From positions 62,001 to 126,000 of the forward strand of contig DATJGS010000014.1 in NCBI GenBank assembly GCA_035494735.1: a stretch of 64,000 bases of DNA, in the 5' to 3' direction. How positions within the stretch are numbered: the stretch's first letter is position 1; each line of letters starts with the position of its first letter. The translations under genes and the position numbers were made by a program. Shown here piece after piece: positions 27,897 through 36,393 of the stretch. The stretch is from DATJGS01 sp035494735 (lineage in GTDB: Bacteria > Eisenbacteria > RBG-16-71-46). The notes under the pieces are model-generated. The model did no database searches and was not told the DNA's origin. It saw only the letters and a program-made list of their open reading frames with translations.

Positions 27897-28582
27897 GGCT
27901 TGCGCCAGCGATCGAGCGCGCGCACGAGCGAGTCCGCCGCCTCGCCGAGCGGATGGCCCGACGTGAACGGCGCGGGGAAACGGTCGGTCCAGCGCACGCC
28001 GGGCGCGAACACGGCGCCCATGTTCCACACGAGCAGCGGCTTGTCGGTCGTGTCGGCGATGGCCGGCCACGTCTCGGGCGCGAGATCGGCGAGCATGGTC
28101 TTCGAGATCAGACGGCCCGGATCCCAGAACTGGATGGCCCGCGGGTCGTGGACGCGCTCGAGCACGAGCGAGTTCGGCACGGTCGTCCGATCGGGGATCG
28201 TGACGCGCATCCACACGACGAGGACGGACAGCGGCTGCGCGCTGCGATCCTGCAACAGGCGCTCGACGGCCGCCGCGCCCTGCAGGCAGTGCGGGCACGT
28301 CGGGGAGACGATGAGCAGCAGGCGCGGCCGGTTCGCCGCGAGGTTGAACGCGTCGCGCAGCTGGACGAACGTCGAGTCGTCGAGGAACTGGAGCGGAGGC
28401 TGGGGCGTCGGCGTGAAGTGCGTCATGCTCATGACGCGCTGGCGCGCCGCGTAGGACGCGGAGTCCTCGGCGGCCGTGAGCACCGTCGCGGCGCGCGCGT
28501 CACGCGCCGGCGTCCGGCCGCCCGCGACGGGCAGCGCCAGCACGGAGGCGAGCGCGGCGGACGTCACGAAGCGCGCGCGCAC
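27893..28582 (-). CDS. Secreted thioredoxin-fold protein with CPHC motif
   Basis: Protein of 229 residues with a signal peptide (about 1-22, GTG start). The thioredoxin-like core contains SPTCPHCLQG, a CxxC site, so this one keeps cysteine where the gene at 4242-5579 has TGA. A later WMRVTIPDR region and a C-terminal LVWNMGAVF segment are consistent with a periplasmic redox protein. It is probably a disulphide oxidoreductase or a reductase partner. The gene starts one base after the stop of the glycosyltransferase gene upstream and overlaps meaB. The redox partner is not visible here. Confidence 0.8.
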   Translation of the reverse strand: MRARFVTSAALASVLALPVAGGRTPARDARAATVLTAAEDSASYAARQRVMSMTHFTPTPQPPLQFLDDSTFVQLRDAFNLAANRPRLLLIVSPTCPHCLQGAAAVERLLQDRSAQPLSVLVVWMRVTIPDRTTVPNSLVLERVHDPRAIQFWDPGRLISKTMLADLAPETWPAIADTTDKPLLVWNMGAVFAPGVRWTDRFPAPFTSGHPLGEAADSLVRALDRWRKP

Positions 28583-28583
28583 G

Positions 28584-29924
28584 TCACGCGCTCCGCACGA
28601 CGCGGCGCTCGACGCCGGCCAGCACGCGCGCCGCGATGCGCGCCGCGGCGTCCGGGTGAGCCAGGCGCCCCGCGGCGTCCCGCACGCGCTCGCGCGCCGC
28701 GGGATCGGCGAGCCAGCGCCCGACCGTGGTCTCGACTTCGGCGATGGAATCCGCGTGCACGGCCGCGCCCCCGGCCTCGAGGTATTCGCTGTTGCGGATT
28801 TCCTGCCCGGGCGTCGGCTTGAACACGACGAGCGGCGCGCGCTTGACGAGCGCCTCGGAGCACGTCAGGCCGCCGGCCTTGCTCACCACGACGTCGCACG
28901 CCTCCATCCACACCGGAACCTCGCGGGTGTACGCGACGGGCACGATGCGCCCGGCGCGCGCGGCGGGCCGGGTCGCGAGTTCCGCGAGCAGGCGGACGTT
29001 CGTGCCGGCCAGCACGACGACGCGCGGCTCGAGCGCGAGCGCGGCGACGCGCTCGGCCAGTTCGCACAGCGGTCCGATGCCGGCGCCGCCCCCCATCACC
29101 AGCACGACCGGCTCGCGCGCATCGAGCCCGACGCGCGCGCGCGCGGCGTCGCGGCCGAGCGAGATCGCGAACGCCGGGTCGACCGGGATGCCCGTGACCT
29201 CGATGCGCTCGTGCGCGACGCCGTGCCCGGCGAGTTCGTTCGCGACGCGTTCGCTCGCGACGAAATAGCGGTCGACGTGCGGGAACGCCCAGAACGGGTG
29301 CGCGGTGAAGTCCGTGATCACGCAGTACAGCGGCACGCGCAGCCGGCCGCGGCCGCGGATCGGCGACAGCGCCTCGACCGGCAGGAAGTGCGTGCACACG
29401 ACGGCGTCGGGGCTCTCGCGCTCGAGCACGCGCACCAGGCGTCGCAGGTTCAGGCGGTCGACGGCGAGCCGGACCGGCGCCGTGCCACGATTGACCGGCG
29501 CGCTGGCCCACGAGTGATACAGCGCGCCCCACAACGCGGGCGCGCGCGTGGCCATGGCGTTGTAGGACGCCGCGTACGTGCCGCGGTACAGGCGCGACGC
29601 GAACACCAGCGTGTCGACTTCGCGCACGGTGGTCGACGGATCGCGCTCGGCGATGGCCGCGGCCAGGGCCTGAGCCGCGCTCTTGTGGCCGGCGCCGGCC
29701 GTCGCGTGCAGGATCGCGATGCGCGCGCCCGGGTCGGCGCCGCCCTCCGTCAGCGTCTCGATGGCGACGACGCCCTGGCCGAGGGACGGGAACATCACGT
29801 CGCTGCCCGCCGAGGCGCGCCAGCGCTCGCGCCACCAGCGGCGCTGCGCGCGCAGCCGTGCGCGCCAGCGCTGCGTGAGCCGCGCCGGGATGCGCAGCCG
29901 GCCGAGTCGCGGGGCGGGGTCCAC
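28584..29924 (-). CDS. MGDG-synthase/UgtP-like glycosyltransferase
   Basis: Protein of 446 residues with the N-terminal HATAGAGHKSAAQAL motif of the MGD synthase family, the FTAHPFW segment and a nucleotide-sugar-binding C-terminal half (GGGAGIGPLCELAERVA and KAGGLTCSEALVKRAPLV). Members transfer glucose or galactose to diacylglycerol, or N-acetylglucosamine to lipid II in the distant MurG family. Expected at the inner face of the cytoplasmic membrane. GTG 29924 lies two bases after the yraN stop; the ATG at residue 44 is an alternative. Operon position with ribosomal genes is not typical for the family. Confidence 0.85.
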   Translation of the reverse strand: MDPAPRLGRLRIPARLTQRWRARLRAQRRWWRERWRASAGSDVMFPSLGQGVVAIETLTEGGADPGARIAILHATAGAGHKSAAQALAAAIAERDPSTTVREVDTLVFASRLYRGTYAASYNAMATRAPALWGALYHSWASAPVNRGTAPVRLAVDRLNLRRLVRVLERESPDAVVCTHFLPVEALSPIRGRGRLRVPLYCVITDFTAHPFWAFPHVDRYFVASERVANELAGHGVAHERIEVTGIPVDPAFAISLGRDAARARVGLDAREPVVLVMGGGAGIGPLCELAERVAALALEPRVVVLAGTNVRLLAELATRPAARAGRIVPVAYTREVPVWMEACDVVVSKAGGLTCSEALVKRAPLVVFKPTPGQEIRNSEYLEAGGAAVHADSIAEVETTVGRWLADPAARERVRDAAGRLAHPDAAARIAARVLAGVERRVVRSA

Positions 29925-29926
29925 GC

Positions 29927-30277
29927 TCAGTCGCCCACTGCGTCGCGGTAGTGCCGCAGGGCGACGCCGTCGCGGTTCGGCTCGACCGTCGCGACGTCGA
30001 TGCGCACGCGTGACCGGCCGGCGGCGAGCACGGCGCGCGCCGCGCGCTTCAGGCGTTCGCGTTTCGTTTCGTCCACCGCGGCCGCCGCTCCGCCGAAATC
30101 GGAACGCGCGCGCGTCTTCACCTCGACCAGCACCGTGGTCCTTCCTTCCTCCACCACCAGATCCACCTCGACGCCGCCCAGGCGCGTATTGCGCGCCACG
30201 ACGCGGCAGCCGATGAGTTCGAAGTACGCCGCGGCGAGCGCTTCGCCCGCCGCTCCGTGCGCTCCGGCGATCCCCAT
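29927..30277 (-). CDS. yraN: YraN/UPF0102 family nuclease-like protein
   Basis: Protein of 116 residues, typical for the family. The motif around GEALAAAYFELIGCRVVARN is conserved, followed by the GGVEVDLVVEEG and VLVEVKTRAR elements of a restriction-endonuclease-like fold, with catalytic D and ExK-type residues. Family members resemble Holliday-junction resolvases; the function is not settled. ATG 30277 has GGAG upstream. Position downstream of rnhB is the classic arrangement (rplS-rnhB-yraN). Confidence 0.92.
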   Translation of the reverse strand: MGIAGAHGAAGEALAAAYFELIGCRVVARNTRLGGVEVDLVVEEGRTTVLVEVKTRARSDFGGAAAAVDETKRERLKRAARAVLAAGRSRVRIDVATVEPNRDGVALRHYRDAVGD

Positions 30278-30326
30278 ACGATCTCCGCCACGGGGGCGAG
30301 TCGTGCGAGGGGGCTGGCCGGGCAGT

Positions 30327-30956
30327 CTATCCGAGCGCGAGTTCCTGCACACACACGGGCGTGAACGAGTACCGGTGCAGCGGACACGGGCCGTGCCGCG
30401 CCAGCGCCTCGAGGTGCTCCTTCGTGCCGTAGCCCTTGTGCCGCGCGAACCCGTACAGCGGCCACACGCGATCGAGCCGCTCCATGATCCGGTCGCGCAC
30501 GACCTTCGCGACCACCGAGGCGGCGGCGATCGAGAGCAGGCGCGCGTCGCCGTCGATCACCGCCTGCTGCTCGCACACGATGCCCGGCACATAGTCCTTG
30601 CCGTCCACGACCACGAGATCGGGCGCGACGCCGAGTCGCGCCACCGCGCGGCGCATGGCCTCGAGGCTGGCGCCGCGGATGTTGCGATGATCGATCGCGC
30701 GCGGGCCCATCACCGACCATGCGAACGCCCGGGCCTCGACGAGGACCCGGGCGAAGAGCGCTTCACGCATCTCGCGCGACACCAGCTTGCTATCGTTCAG
30801 TCCGCGCCACGAACCACCCGGCGCGAGAACGACGGCGGCCGCGACCACCGGCCCGGCCAGCGGCCCACGCCCGACTTCGTCGACTCCCGCCAGCGTCCTT
30901 CCTTCGACCGTCAGAAGGGCTTCGGCACGGGCGAGACGACGCCAGGCGTCGCGCAT
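30327..30956 (-). CDS. rnhB: Ribonuclease HII
   Basis: RNase HII of 209 residues, normal length. It has GVDEVGRGPLAGPVVAAAV with the first catalytic Asp/Glu pair, LNDSKLVSREMREALF, DGKDYVPG and ASVVAKVVRDR with further conserved acidic and basic residues. It removes ribonucleotides from DNA-RNA hybrids and misincorporated single ribonucleotides. ATG 30956 lies six bases after the rplS stop, so it is read from the rplS promoter. Confidence 0.97.
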   Translation of the reverse strand: MRDAWRRLARAEALLTVEGRTLAGVDEVGRGPLAGPVVAAAVVLAPGGSWRGLNDSKLVSREMREALFARVLVEARAFAWSVMGPRAIDHRNIRGASLEAMRRAVARLGVAPDLVVVDGKDYVPGIVCEQQAVIDGDARLLSIAAASVVAKVVRDRIMERLDRVWPLYGFARHKGYGTKEHLEALARHGPCPLHRYSFTPVCVQELALG

Positions 30957-30962
30957 GGCCTG

Positions 30963-31322
30963 TTACGTCAGGTCTCCGGCGGACTTCTTCTCGGTCAGAC
31001 GCGCCGACTTGCCCTTCTTGTGCCGCAAGTAGAACAACTTCGCGCGGCGCACCTTCGAATGCCTGAGCAGCTTGATCTCGGCCAGCGAAGGGCTGTGGAT
31101 CGGGAACGTGCGCTCCACGCCGACGCCTTCGCTGATCTTGCGCACCGTGAATGTCTTCTTGAGTCCCGCGCCGCGCACGTTGATCACGTCGCCGCGGAAC
31201 TTTTGCTGCCGCTCCTTGTCGCCTTCGATGACACGAACCGACACCTCGACGGTGTCGCCGGGACGAAGGTCGGGCCGGTCGGCCTTGAGCTGGGCAGCCT
31301 CGAACTTCTCGATCAGGCCCAT
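30963..31322 (-). CDS. rplS: 50S ribosomal protein L19
   Basis: Ribosomal protein of 119 residues, full length. Typical features are FRPGDTV-like DLRPGDTVEVSVRV, FRGDVINVRGAG, the FTVRKIS segment and the KVRRAKLFYLR motif near the C-terminus. AAAGGAG precedes ATG 31322 and TAA is the stop. A clear promoter (31383-31411) lies 60 bases upstream. Normally trmD precedes it directly, but here trmD is 8 kb away. Confidence 0.98.
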   Translation of the reverse strand: MGLIEKFEAAQLKADRPDLRPGDTVEVSVRVIEGDKERQQKFRGDVINVRGAGLKKTFTVRKISEGVGVERTFPIHSPSLAEIKLLRHSKVRRAKLFYLRHKKGKSARLTEKKSAGDLT

Positions 31323-31382
31323 GAACGGGCTCCTTTCACTCTGATGAGCCCGGCACAACCGGGCGGGGAATTGCGGCCGGGC

Positions 31383-31411
31383 AGTATAGGGGCTTCCCCG
31401 GAGATCGCCAA
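31383..31411 (-). promoter_or_regulatory. Strong sigma70-like promoter for rplS operon
   Basis: On the minus strand, TTGGCG (31406-31411) and TATACT (31383-31388) with a 17-base spacer give the best promoter in the window. The start point would be near 31376, leaving a leader of about 54 bases with a good AAAGGAG site. It gives rplS its own transcription, consistent with separation from trmD. Confidence 0.7.
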
Positions 31412-31449
31412 GCCGGTTGTGGGGCGCGGAAAACCCGCGGCCGGCCGCT

Positions 31450-32154
31450 CTAGCGGAAGCGGGCGAACAGCCCGCACCAGCCGAAGCGCACGGCGGCGGG
31501 CGCGCCCTGCTGGATGGCGTCGTTGCCCGCGCCGTCCTCGATCCGCTCGATGAACCAGCGGTTCGGGTCCGGCGTTCCGCCGGCCGCGACCAGCTCGGGC
31601 GGGACCGACGCGGAGTCGCCGCGCGCGAGGAAGAACGCCTGATCCGCCCGGATGTCGGTTACCTGCACCCCCTCGGCCACGACGAGTCGCGACGTCGCGA
31701 GCACCAGGCGGTGGAACCGCGGATCGCGGCCCGGCCGCGGGTCGGGCAGGTCGCGCAGCGGGCTCGTCCACTGGAACGAAATACGCGCAGCCGGCGCCTC
31801 GGCTTCGACCTCGGCGAACAGCCGGCTGAACGCGCTCATGAACTCTTCGCGCCCGACCGGCGAACGGAACACGGCCCCCGCCGTGTCGCTGGCGTCGCAT
31901 ACGAACAGGAAATCCCCGGTGAGCGTCGCGCCGAGGCCGGCGATGTCGCGGCCCTGGATCGACCGGCGGAAGCCGTCGAGCGTGCGCCCGGCCCCGGTCG
32001 GCAGGGCGCGCGCCGCCGCGAGCGGTACGGACATCGGGTCGGCCAGAACCGGTGCGTTCGGCGATTGGGTGCGCCCGGAGCAGCCGGCGATCAGGGCGGC
32101 GAGGGCGAGAGGAGCGAGGACGGCGGCGCGGACAGGGCGGGCGGAAAGGCTCAT
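31450..32154 (-). CDS. Predicted lipoprotein of unknown function
   Basis: Protein of 234 residues with a lipobox at about residues 21-24 (ALIAGC), so it should be lipid-anchored after SPII cleavage. The mature part contains a region resembling a nuclear-transport-factor-2-like cone fold (helix GRDIAGLGATLTGDFLFV then strands), often used as a small ligand or enzyme domain. I cannot assign a function. ATG 32154 has GGGAG upstream. A short hairpin (31425-31439, stem CGCGG/CCGCG) lies just after the stop and may end its transcript. Confidence 0.75.
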   Translation of the reverse strand: MSLSARPVRAAVLAPLALAALIAGCSGRTQSPNAPVLADPMSVPLAAARALPTGAGRTLDGFRRSIQGRDIAGLGATLTGDFLFVCDASDTAGAVFRSPVGREEFMSAFSRLFAEVEAEAPAARISFQWTSPLRDLPDPRPGRDPRFHRLVLATSRLVVAEGVQVTDIRADQAFFLARGDSASVPPELVAAGGTPDPNRWFIERIEDGAGNDAIQQGAPAAVRFGWCGLFARFR

Positions 32155-32223
32155 GGCAGGCACTCCCGGTTGGGCGTTGCGCAGCATACCCCGCGCGGAC
32201 GCGCCCGGATTCCGAAAAGTGCC

Positions 32224-33078
32224 CTACTCGCGCGGCGGGTCGAAGTACCAGCCCCACACGTAGCCGACCCCGGAGGCGAACGACGCCAGGGCCCCGACCG
32301 GTCGGAACGTCAGACGCAGCCGCGGGTCCGAGAACGACCAGGGGATGAACGCGCTGGGCACGAGCCAGAGGAGGCGCAGGAGCAGGTACGCAGCGGCGTG
32401 CAGAGGCGTGTGCAGGTAGCGGAGGCCGCCATGCGGCGGGTCACGACGCACCTCCTGCGCGAAGCCGACGCCGTACAGGTATTGCTTGCGTAGCAGCGCG
32501 CGCAACGTCGCGGGCGCCGGGTGCCACACCCACGTGCGCGGCACGAGCACGAAGCGGTAGCCGAGCCGGCGCACGCGGCGGAAGAACTCGGGATCGACCC
32601 CGCGCACGAGCTTCTCGTCGAAGCCCCTCGTCCGCTCCCACACGTCGCGCCGCATGGCGGCACACGTCGTCGTGATTTCCGAGTGGCCAAAGTGGTCGAC
32701 CGGCGGATTCGTCTCGAGCGGTGTCTCGACGACGGCGTGCTCGATGCGCGGGACCTCGCGCGCGACGCGGCGCTGGAACGACGAGGCGTCGGGCGGCACG
32801 AGCTTCGCGGAGCCCGTGACGCCGATGGACGCGTCGACGAGCAACGGGCGCACGAGATTCTCGATCACGTGCGCGTCCCCGAGCCGCGCGTCGTCGTCCA
32901 CGAAGACGAAGATGTCGGCCGTGGTGCGGCTCACGCCGATGTTGCGCGCGCGGCCGTTCGGGCGCACGCCTTCGACGATCACGACGTCGTCGGGCCGCAG
33001 CGTCTGGCCGCGCGCGTCCGCCTCGAGCCCCGGCGCGCCCCCGGCCAGTGAAGGCACGACGAGCGCGATGCGCGTCAT
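32224..33078 (-). CDS. Family 2 glycosyltransferase
   Basis: Protein of 284 residues with a GT-A fold. The ARNIGVSRTTADIFVFVDDDARLG segment carries the DDD metal-binding motif, and FDEKLVRGVDPEFFRRVRRLGYRF is the acceptor-side motif. The C-terminus has one or two hydrophobic segments (AAYLLLRLLWLVPSAFIPW). It transfers a sugar to an undecaprenyl-linked or similar acceptor at the inner membrane. ATG 33078 starts at the conserved strand. It follows the aminotransferase gene by 13 bases. Confidence 0.9.
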   Translation of the reverse strand: MTRIALVVPSLAGGAPGLEADARGQTLRPDDVVIVEGVRPNGRARNIGVSRTTADIFVFVDDDARLGDAHVIENLVRPLLVDASIGVTGSAKLVPPDASSFQRRVAREVPRIEHAVVETPLETNPPVDHFGHSEITTTCAAMRRDVWERTRGFDEKLVRGVDPEFFRRVRRLGYRFVLVPRTWVWHPAPATLRALLRKQYLYGVGFAQEVRRDPPHGGLRYLHTPLHAAAYLLLRLLWLVPSAFIPWSFSDPRLRLTFRPVGALASFASGVGYVWGWYFDPPRE

Positions 33079-33091
33079 ATCGCGGCGCCGC

Positions 33092-34201
33092 TCACGACGC
33101 GGCCTCGGCGGTGAACTCGTTCACCGTGGCGATGACGTGCCGCTGCTGCTCCGCGGTGAGTCCGGGGTACAACGGCAGCGACAGCACCTCGTCCGCCGCG
33201 CGCTCCGACTCGGGGAGCGTGCCCCGCGCCACGCCCAGCACTTCGTACGCGGGCTGCAGGTGCACCGGGATCGGGTAGTGGACGAGCGCGCCGATCTCCC
33301 GCTCCTTGAGCCGCGCGGCCAGGGCGTCGCGCCGCGCGTGGCGCACGACGTACAGGTGATACACGTGGCGCCGCCGCTCGGCCTCGACGGGCAGCGTCAC
33401 GCCCTTCAAGCCTTCGTCGTACACGGCGGCCAGCACGCGGCGTTCGGTGTTCGTGGCCTGCAGGCGGCGCAGCTTGACCGAGAGCAGCGCGGCCTGCACT
33501 TCGTCGAGACGGCTGTTGATGCCGCGCACGACGTGGCGATAGCGGTCGGACTGGCCGCCGTTGCGCAGGCGCCTCACGCGCTCCGCGAGCGCGGCGTCGT
33601 TCGTCGTCACCGCGCCGCCGTCGCCGAGCGCGCCGAGGTTCTTCGTCGGATAGAACGAGAACGCGGCGGCCACGCCGAACGAGCCGACGGGCCGGCCCTG
33701 ATACATCGCGCCGTGGGCCTGCGCGCAGTCCTCGACGACGGGAACGGCGTGCATCGTGGCGACGTCGAGGATGGGCGCGAGATCGGCGGCCTGTCCGTAG
33801 AGATGGACCGGCAGGATGGCGCGGGTGCGCGGCGTCAGCACGCGTTCGAGCTTCGCCGGATCGAGCGTCATCGTCGCCGGGTCGATGTCGCAGAACACGG
33901 GTCGCGCGCCGAGCATCGAGATGGCGAGCGCGGTGAACGTCGCGGTGTGCGCGACCGTCACGACGTCGTCGCCGGCGCCGACGCCGACCGCCTCGAGCGC
34001 GAGGCGGATCGCGTCGGTGCCGCTCGCGACGCCGATCGCTTCGCTGCATCCGACGACGGGGGCGAACGCCTTCTCGAACTCCCGCAGCTCCTCGCCCAGC
34101 ACGTACCAGCCGCGCTCGACGACGCGCGCGAACGCGGCGAGCAGCTCCGCGCGCACGGGCGCGTCCTGCACGGCGAGGGCGTTGAACGGGACGGCGGCCA
34201 T
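33092..34201 (-). CDS. DegT/DnrJ/EryC1 family PLP sugar aminotransferase
   Basis: Aminotransferase of 369 residues. The PLP lysine is in FYPTKNLGALGDGGAV, with GVASGTDAIRLAL (phosphate loop) and VVEDCAQAHGA (PLP pyridine aspartate). Family enzymes amine-transfer to nucleotide keto-sugars such as dTDP-4-keto or 3-keto-6-deoxyhexoses. The dTDP-glucose 4,6-dehydratase and a 3,5-epimerase-like cupin at 54.4-55.9 kb could supply the substrate; that is inference. ATG 34201 has TAGGAG upstream. Confidence 0.93.
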   Translation of the reverse strand: MAAVPFNALAVQDAPVRAELLAAFARVVERGWYVLGEELREFEKAFAPVVGCSEAIGVASGTDAIRLALEAVGVGAGDDVVTVAHTATFTALAISMLGARPVFCDIDPATMTLDPAKLERVLTPRTRAILPVHLYGQAADLAPILDVATMHAVPVVEDCAQAHGAMYQGRPVGSFGVAAAFSFYPTKNLGALGDGGAVTTNDAALAERVRRLRNGGQSDRYRHVVRGINSRLDEVQAALLSVKLRRLQATNTERRVLAAVYDEGLKGVTLPVEAERRRHVYHLYVVRHARRDALAARLKEREIGALVHYPIPVHLQPAYEVLGVARGTLPESERAADEVLSLPLYPGLTAEQQRHVIATVNEFTAEAAS

Positions 34202-34210
34202 GACGGACTC

Positions 34211-35734
34211 CTAGAGTCGAGAGACGAGCGCCTGGAGGCGCGGGTTCAGGCGCACGAGCAGGCGACGGTCGTCGTCGCCGAGCGGACGCATGAGCCTGAG
34301 CAGCGCGACGCATATCACGAGCGACACGACTCCGGCCAGCGCGACGCCGATCACCCCGCCCGGCCGCGGCATCAGATGCGCGGCGAACGCGCCGGCGGCG
34401 CTGGCCAGCACCACGCGCAGCGCGAACCCGAGCGGGAAGAACGCGCCGGTCCGTCGCATCACGATGAGGCCGGACGCGATCGACGACCCGATCATCGCCA
34501 GGCCGGTCCCGAGCACGGCGCCGGCGCCGCCATACGCGTGAACCAGGATCAGATTCGCGACCAGGTTGAACGCTCCGGCCGCTCCGTAGATGGCGAGCGG
34601 CACGCGCGGGTCCTCCATCGCGTACAGCACGGTCATGTTCGTGCCGCCGCCCGTGGCACGCGCGACGACCCACGCGAACGCATAGGCCAGCATCATGGGT
34701 CCGGCGGCCGCAAAGCGCGCGCCATACAGCGCGCGGACGATGTCGGACGCGAATCGGGCGCCGAAGACGACGAGCGGCACGCTCAGCAGCACGTCCATCT
34801 TGAGGTGCAGCGACCACAGTCGTCCGAGCCCGGCGCGGTCCACTCGCCGCTCCAGCTCGGAGAACGCGGCGAGCGACACGCCTTCGGCGCCCATGAGAAG
34901 CGCACTCGCGCACAGCATGGCCAGCAATGACGCGGCGCTGTAGCAGCCGGCCGCCTCCGTGCCGGGCCGGTAGTAGCCGATGATGAGGATGTCGGCCTGG
35001 CGCCCGAGGAAGAAGTTCACGAAGTTCGTGACCCAGAGCGTGAGCCCGAATCGGCGCATGGGCCCGAGGTCGAAGGGCTCGGGCCTCGCCCCGAGCGCGG
35101 CGCGCGCGCCCCACGCCAGCCACGTCACGCCGACGGCGGCGCTGCACGCCATGACGAGGAACAGCACGGGCGCCTGCCAGCCGAAACGCAACGCCGCCGC
35201 GGCCGCGGCCAGGTTGACGAGCTGGACGCCGATGCGCACGCGGGAAACACGCGGCAGCTGCAGCGAACCCACCAGGAAGTACTCGAGCAGCAGCGAGACG
35301 TTGTAGAAGAACGCGTAGATCGCCCCGACGTGGAGCACGGCTTCGAGCGCGGGATCGCGCCAGACGCGGGCGATCGTTCCGGCGAACACGAACAGGCTCG
35401 TCGCCAGCACGAGCGCGATCGTCACGCGCAGCCGGAGCAGCGCGCGCAGCAGATGGGCGATGCGGCCCGGGCTCCCGCCCAGTCGCGGCACCTGCACGTT
35501 CAGCACTTCGTTGAGACCGAGCGACGTCGCGAAGTACGTGAGCGTGACGAGCGAGAGCGCGACGGAGTACGTGCCGAACGACACGGGCCCGAGGGCGCGC
35601 GCCACGAGGATGGACGCGACGTATGCGGCGCCCAATTCCACGACGCGACTCACCTGGTTCCACACGAGTCCGCGCCCGACCTTCTGCGCGAACGTCGCCT
35701 GCGGCGCGCCCACCGCCTCGGGCGCTTCGCTCAC
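34211..35734 (-). CDS. Wzx-like polysaccharide flippase
   Basis: Membrane protein of 507 residues with 12-14 hydrophobic helices and the N-terminal GRGLVWNQVSRVVELGAAY pattern of MATE/MOP-type Wzx proteins. It moves lipid-linked oligosaccharide across the inner membrane. GTG 35734 overlaps the stop of the MetW-like gene (GTGA, 35731-35734). A second flippase lies at 62830-64000, so the locus may make more than one glycan or use two transporters. Confidence 0.88.
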   Translation of the reverse strand: MSEAPEAVGAPQATFAQKVGRGLVWNQVSRVVELGAAYVASILVARALGPVSFGTYSVALSLVTLTYFATSLGLNEVLNVQVPRLGGSPGRIAHLLRALLRLRVTIALVLATSLFVFAGTIARVWRDPALEAVLHVGAIYAFFYNVSLLLEYFLVGSLQLPRVSRVRIGVQLVNLAAAAAALRFGWQAPVLFLVMACSAAVGVTWLAWGARAALGARPEPFDLGPMRRFGLTLWVTNFVNFFLGRQADILIIGYYRPGTEAAGCYSAASLLAMLCASALLMGAEGVSLAAFSELERRVDRAGLGRLWSLHLKMDVLLSVPLVVFGARFASDIVRALYGARFAAAGPMMLAYAFAWVVARATGGGTNMTVLYAMEDPRVPLAIYGAAGAFNLVANLILVHAYGGAGAVLGTGLAMIGSSIASGLIVMRRTGAFFPLGFALRVVLASAAGAFAAHLMPRPGGVIGVALAGVVSLVICVALLRLMRPLGDDDRRLLVRLNPRLQALVSRL

Positions 35735-36393
35735 TTCGCGCCCCGCTCGACGCGCGCCATGCAGATCGCCGCGAACAGATTGGGCCACGCCTGCGCCAGG
35801 CGCGACGGCGTGCGGCTGTCGAAGCCGAGGTGGCGCGACGCCGTGACGCGCGCGCCGAGTTCGCCGACCAGGTCGCCGAAGTCGGCCCACGAGAACAGGT
35901 GGATGTGCCGCGTGTCGTACCAGTGGCGGCCGTACAGCGGGCGGCGCGGGAAGCGCCCGGCCAGCAGCTGCAGCCGCGCCGTCCAGTGCGCGACGTTCGG
36001 GAACGTCACGAGCGCGACGGGCGCGACGCGCAGCACTTCGCCGAGCGTGAAGCCGGGGCGGTACACCATGTGCAGCGTGACGTTCATGATCGCCACGTCG
36101 TGCGAGCGATCGGCGAACGGCAGTCCGGCGTCGACGTCGTGGACGCGCGCATCCAGCCCGCGGCCGCGCGCGATCTCGACGCCGGTCGGGTCCAGGTCGA
36201 GGCCGGTCACCGTGCAGCCGCGCTCGCCGATGAGCCGCGCGCCCAGCGAGCCGTCGCCGCAGCCGACGTCCAGCACGCGGCTGCCGCGCGGCGTCCATCC
36301 GAGCAGCGTCGCGTATTCGGGCCGGTCGACGACGGCGCCGCCGCGCTGCGCATAGCCGTAGTCGGCCCGCCATTCGAGCGGCGGCAGCGTCAT
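35731..36393 (-). CDS. MetW-like class I methyltransferase
   Basis: Protein of 220 residues that matches the MetW pattern. It has VLDVGCGDGSLGARLIGERGCTV as motif I-II and TFPNVAHWTARLQLL, and the C-terminal DTRHIHLFSWADF region is characteristic. MetW assists homoserine acetyltransferase (MetX) in some bacteria; no metX gene is near. In polysaccharide loci such proteins may methylate sugars or lipid carriers. ATG 36393 overlaps the stop of the upstream methyltransferase (ATGA). Confidence 0.8.
   Translation of the reverse strand: MTLPPLEWRADYGYAQRGGAVVDRPEYATLLGWTPRGSRVLDVGCGDGSLGARLIGERGCTVTGLDLDPTGVEIARGRGLDARVHDVDAGLPFADRSHDVAIMNVTLHMVYRPGFTLGEVLRVAPVALVTFPNVAHWTARLQLLAGRFPRRPLYGRHWYDTRHIHLFSWADFGDLVGELGARVTASRHLGFDSRTPSRLAQAWPNLFAAICMARVERGAK

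Noticed and set aside
27893..28582. Looking for a second Sec codon in the other thioredoxin-fold gene
   Set aside because: It has a normal CPHC site and no in-frame TGA.
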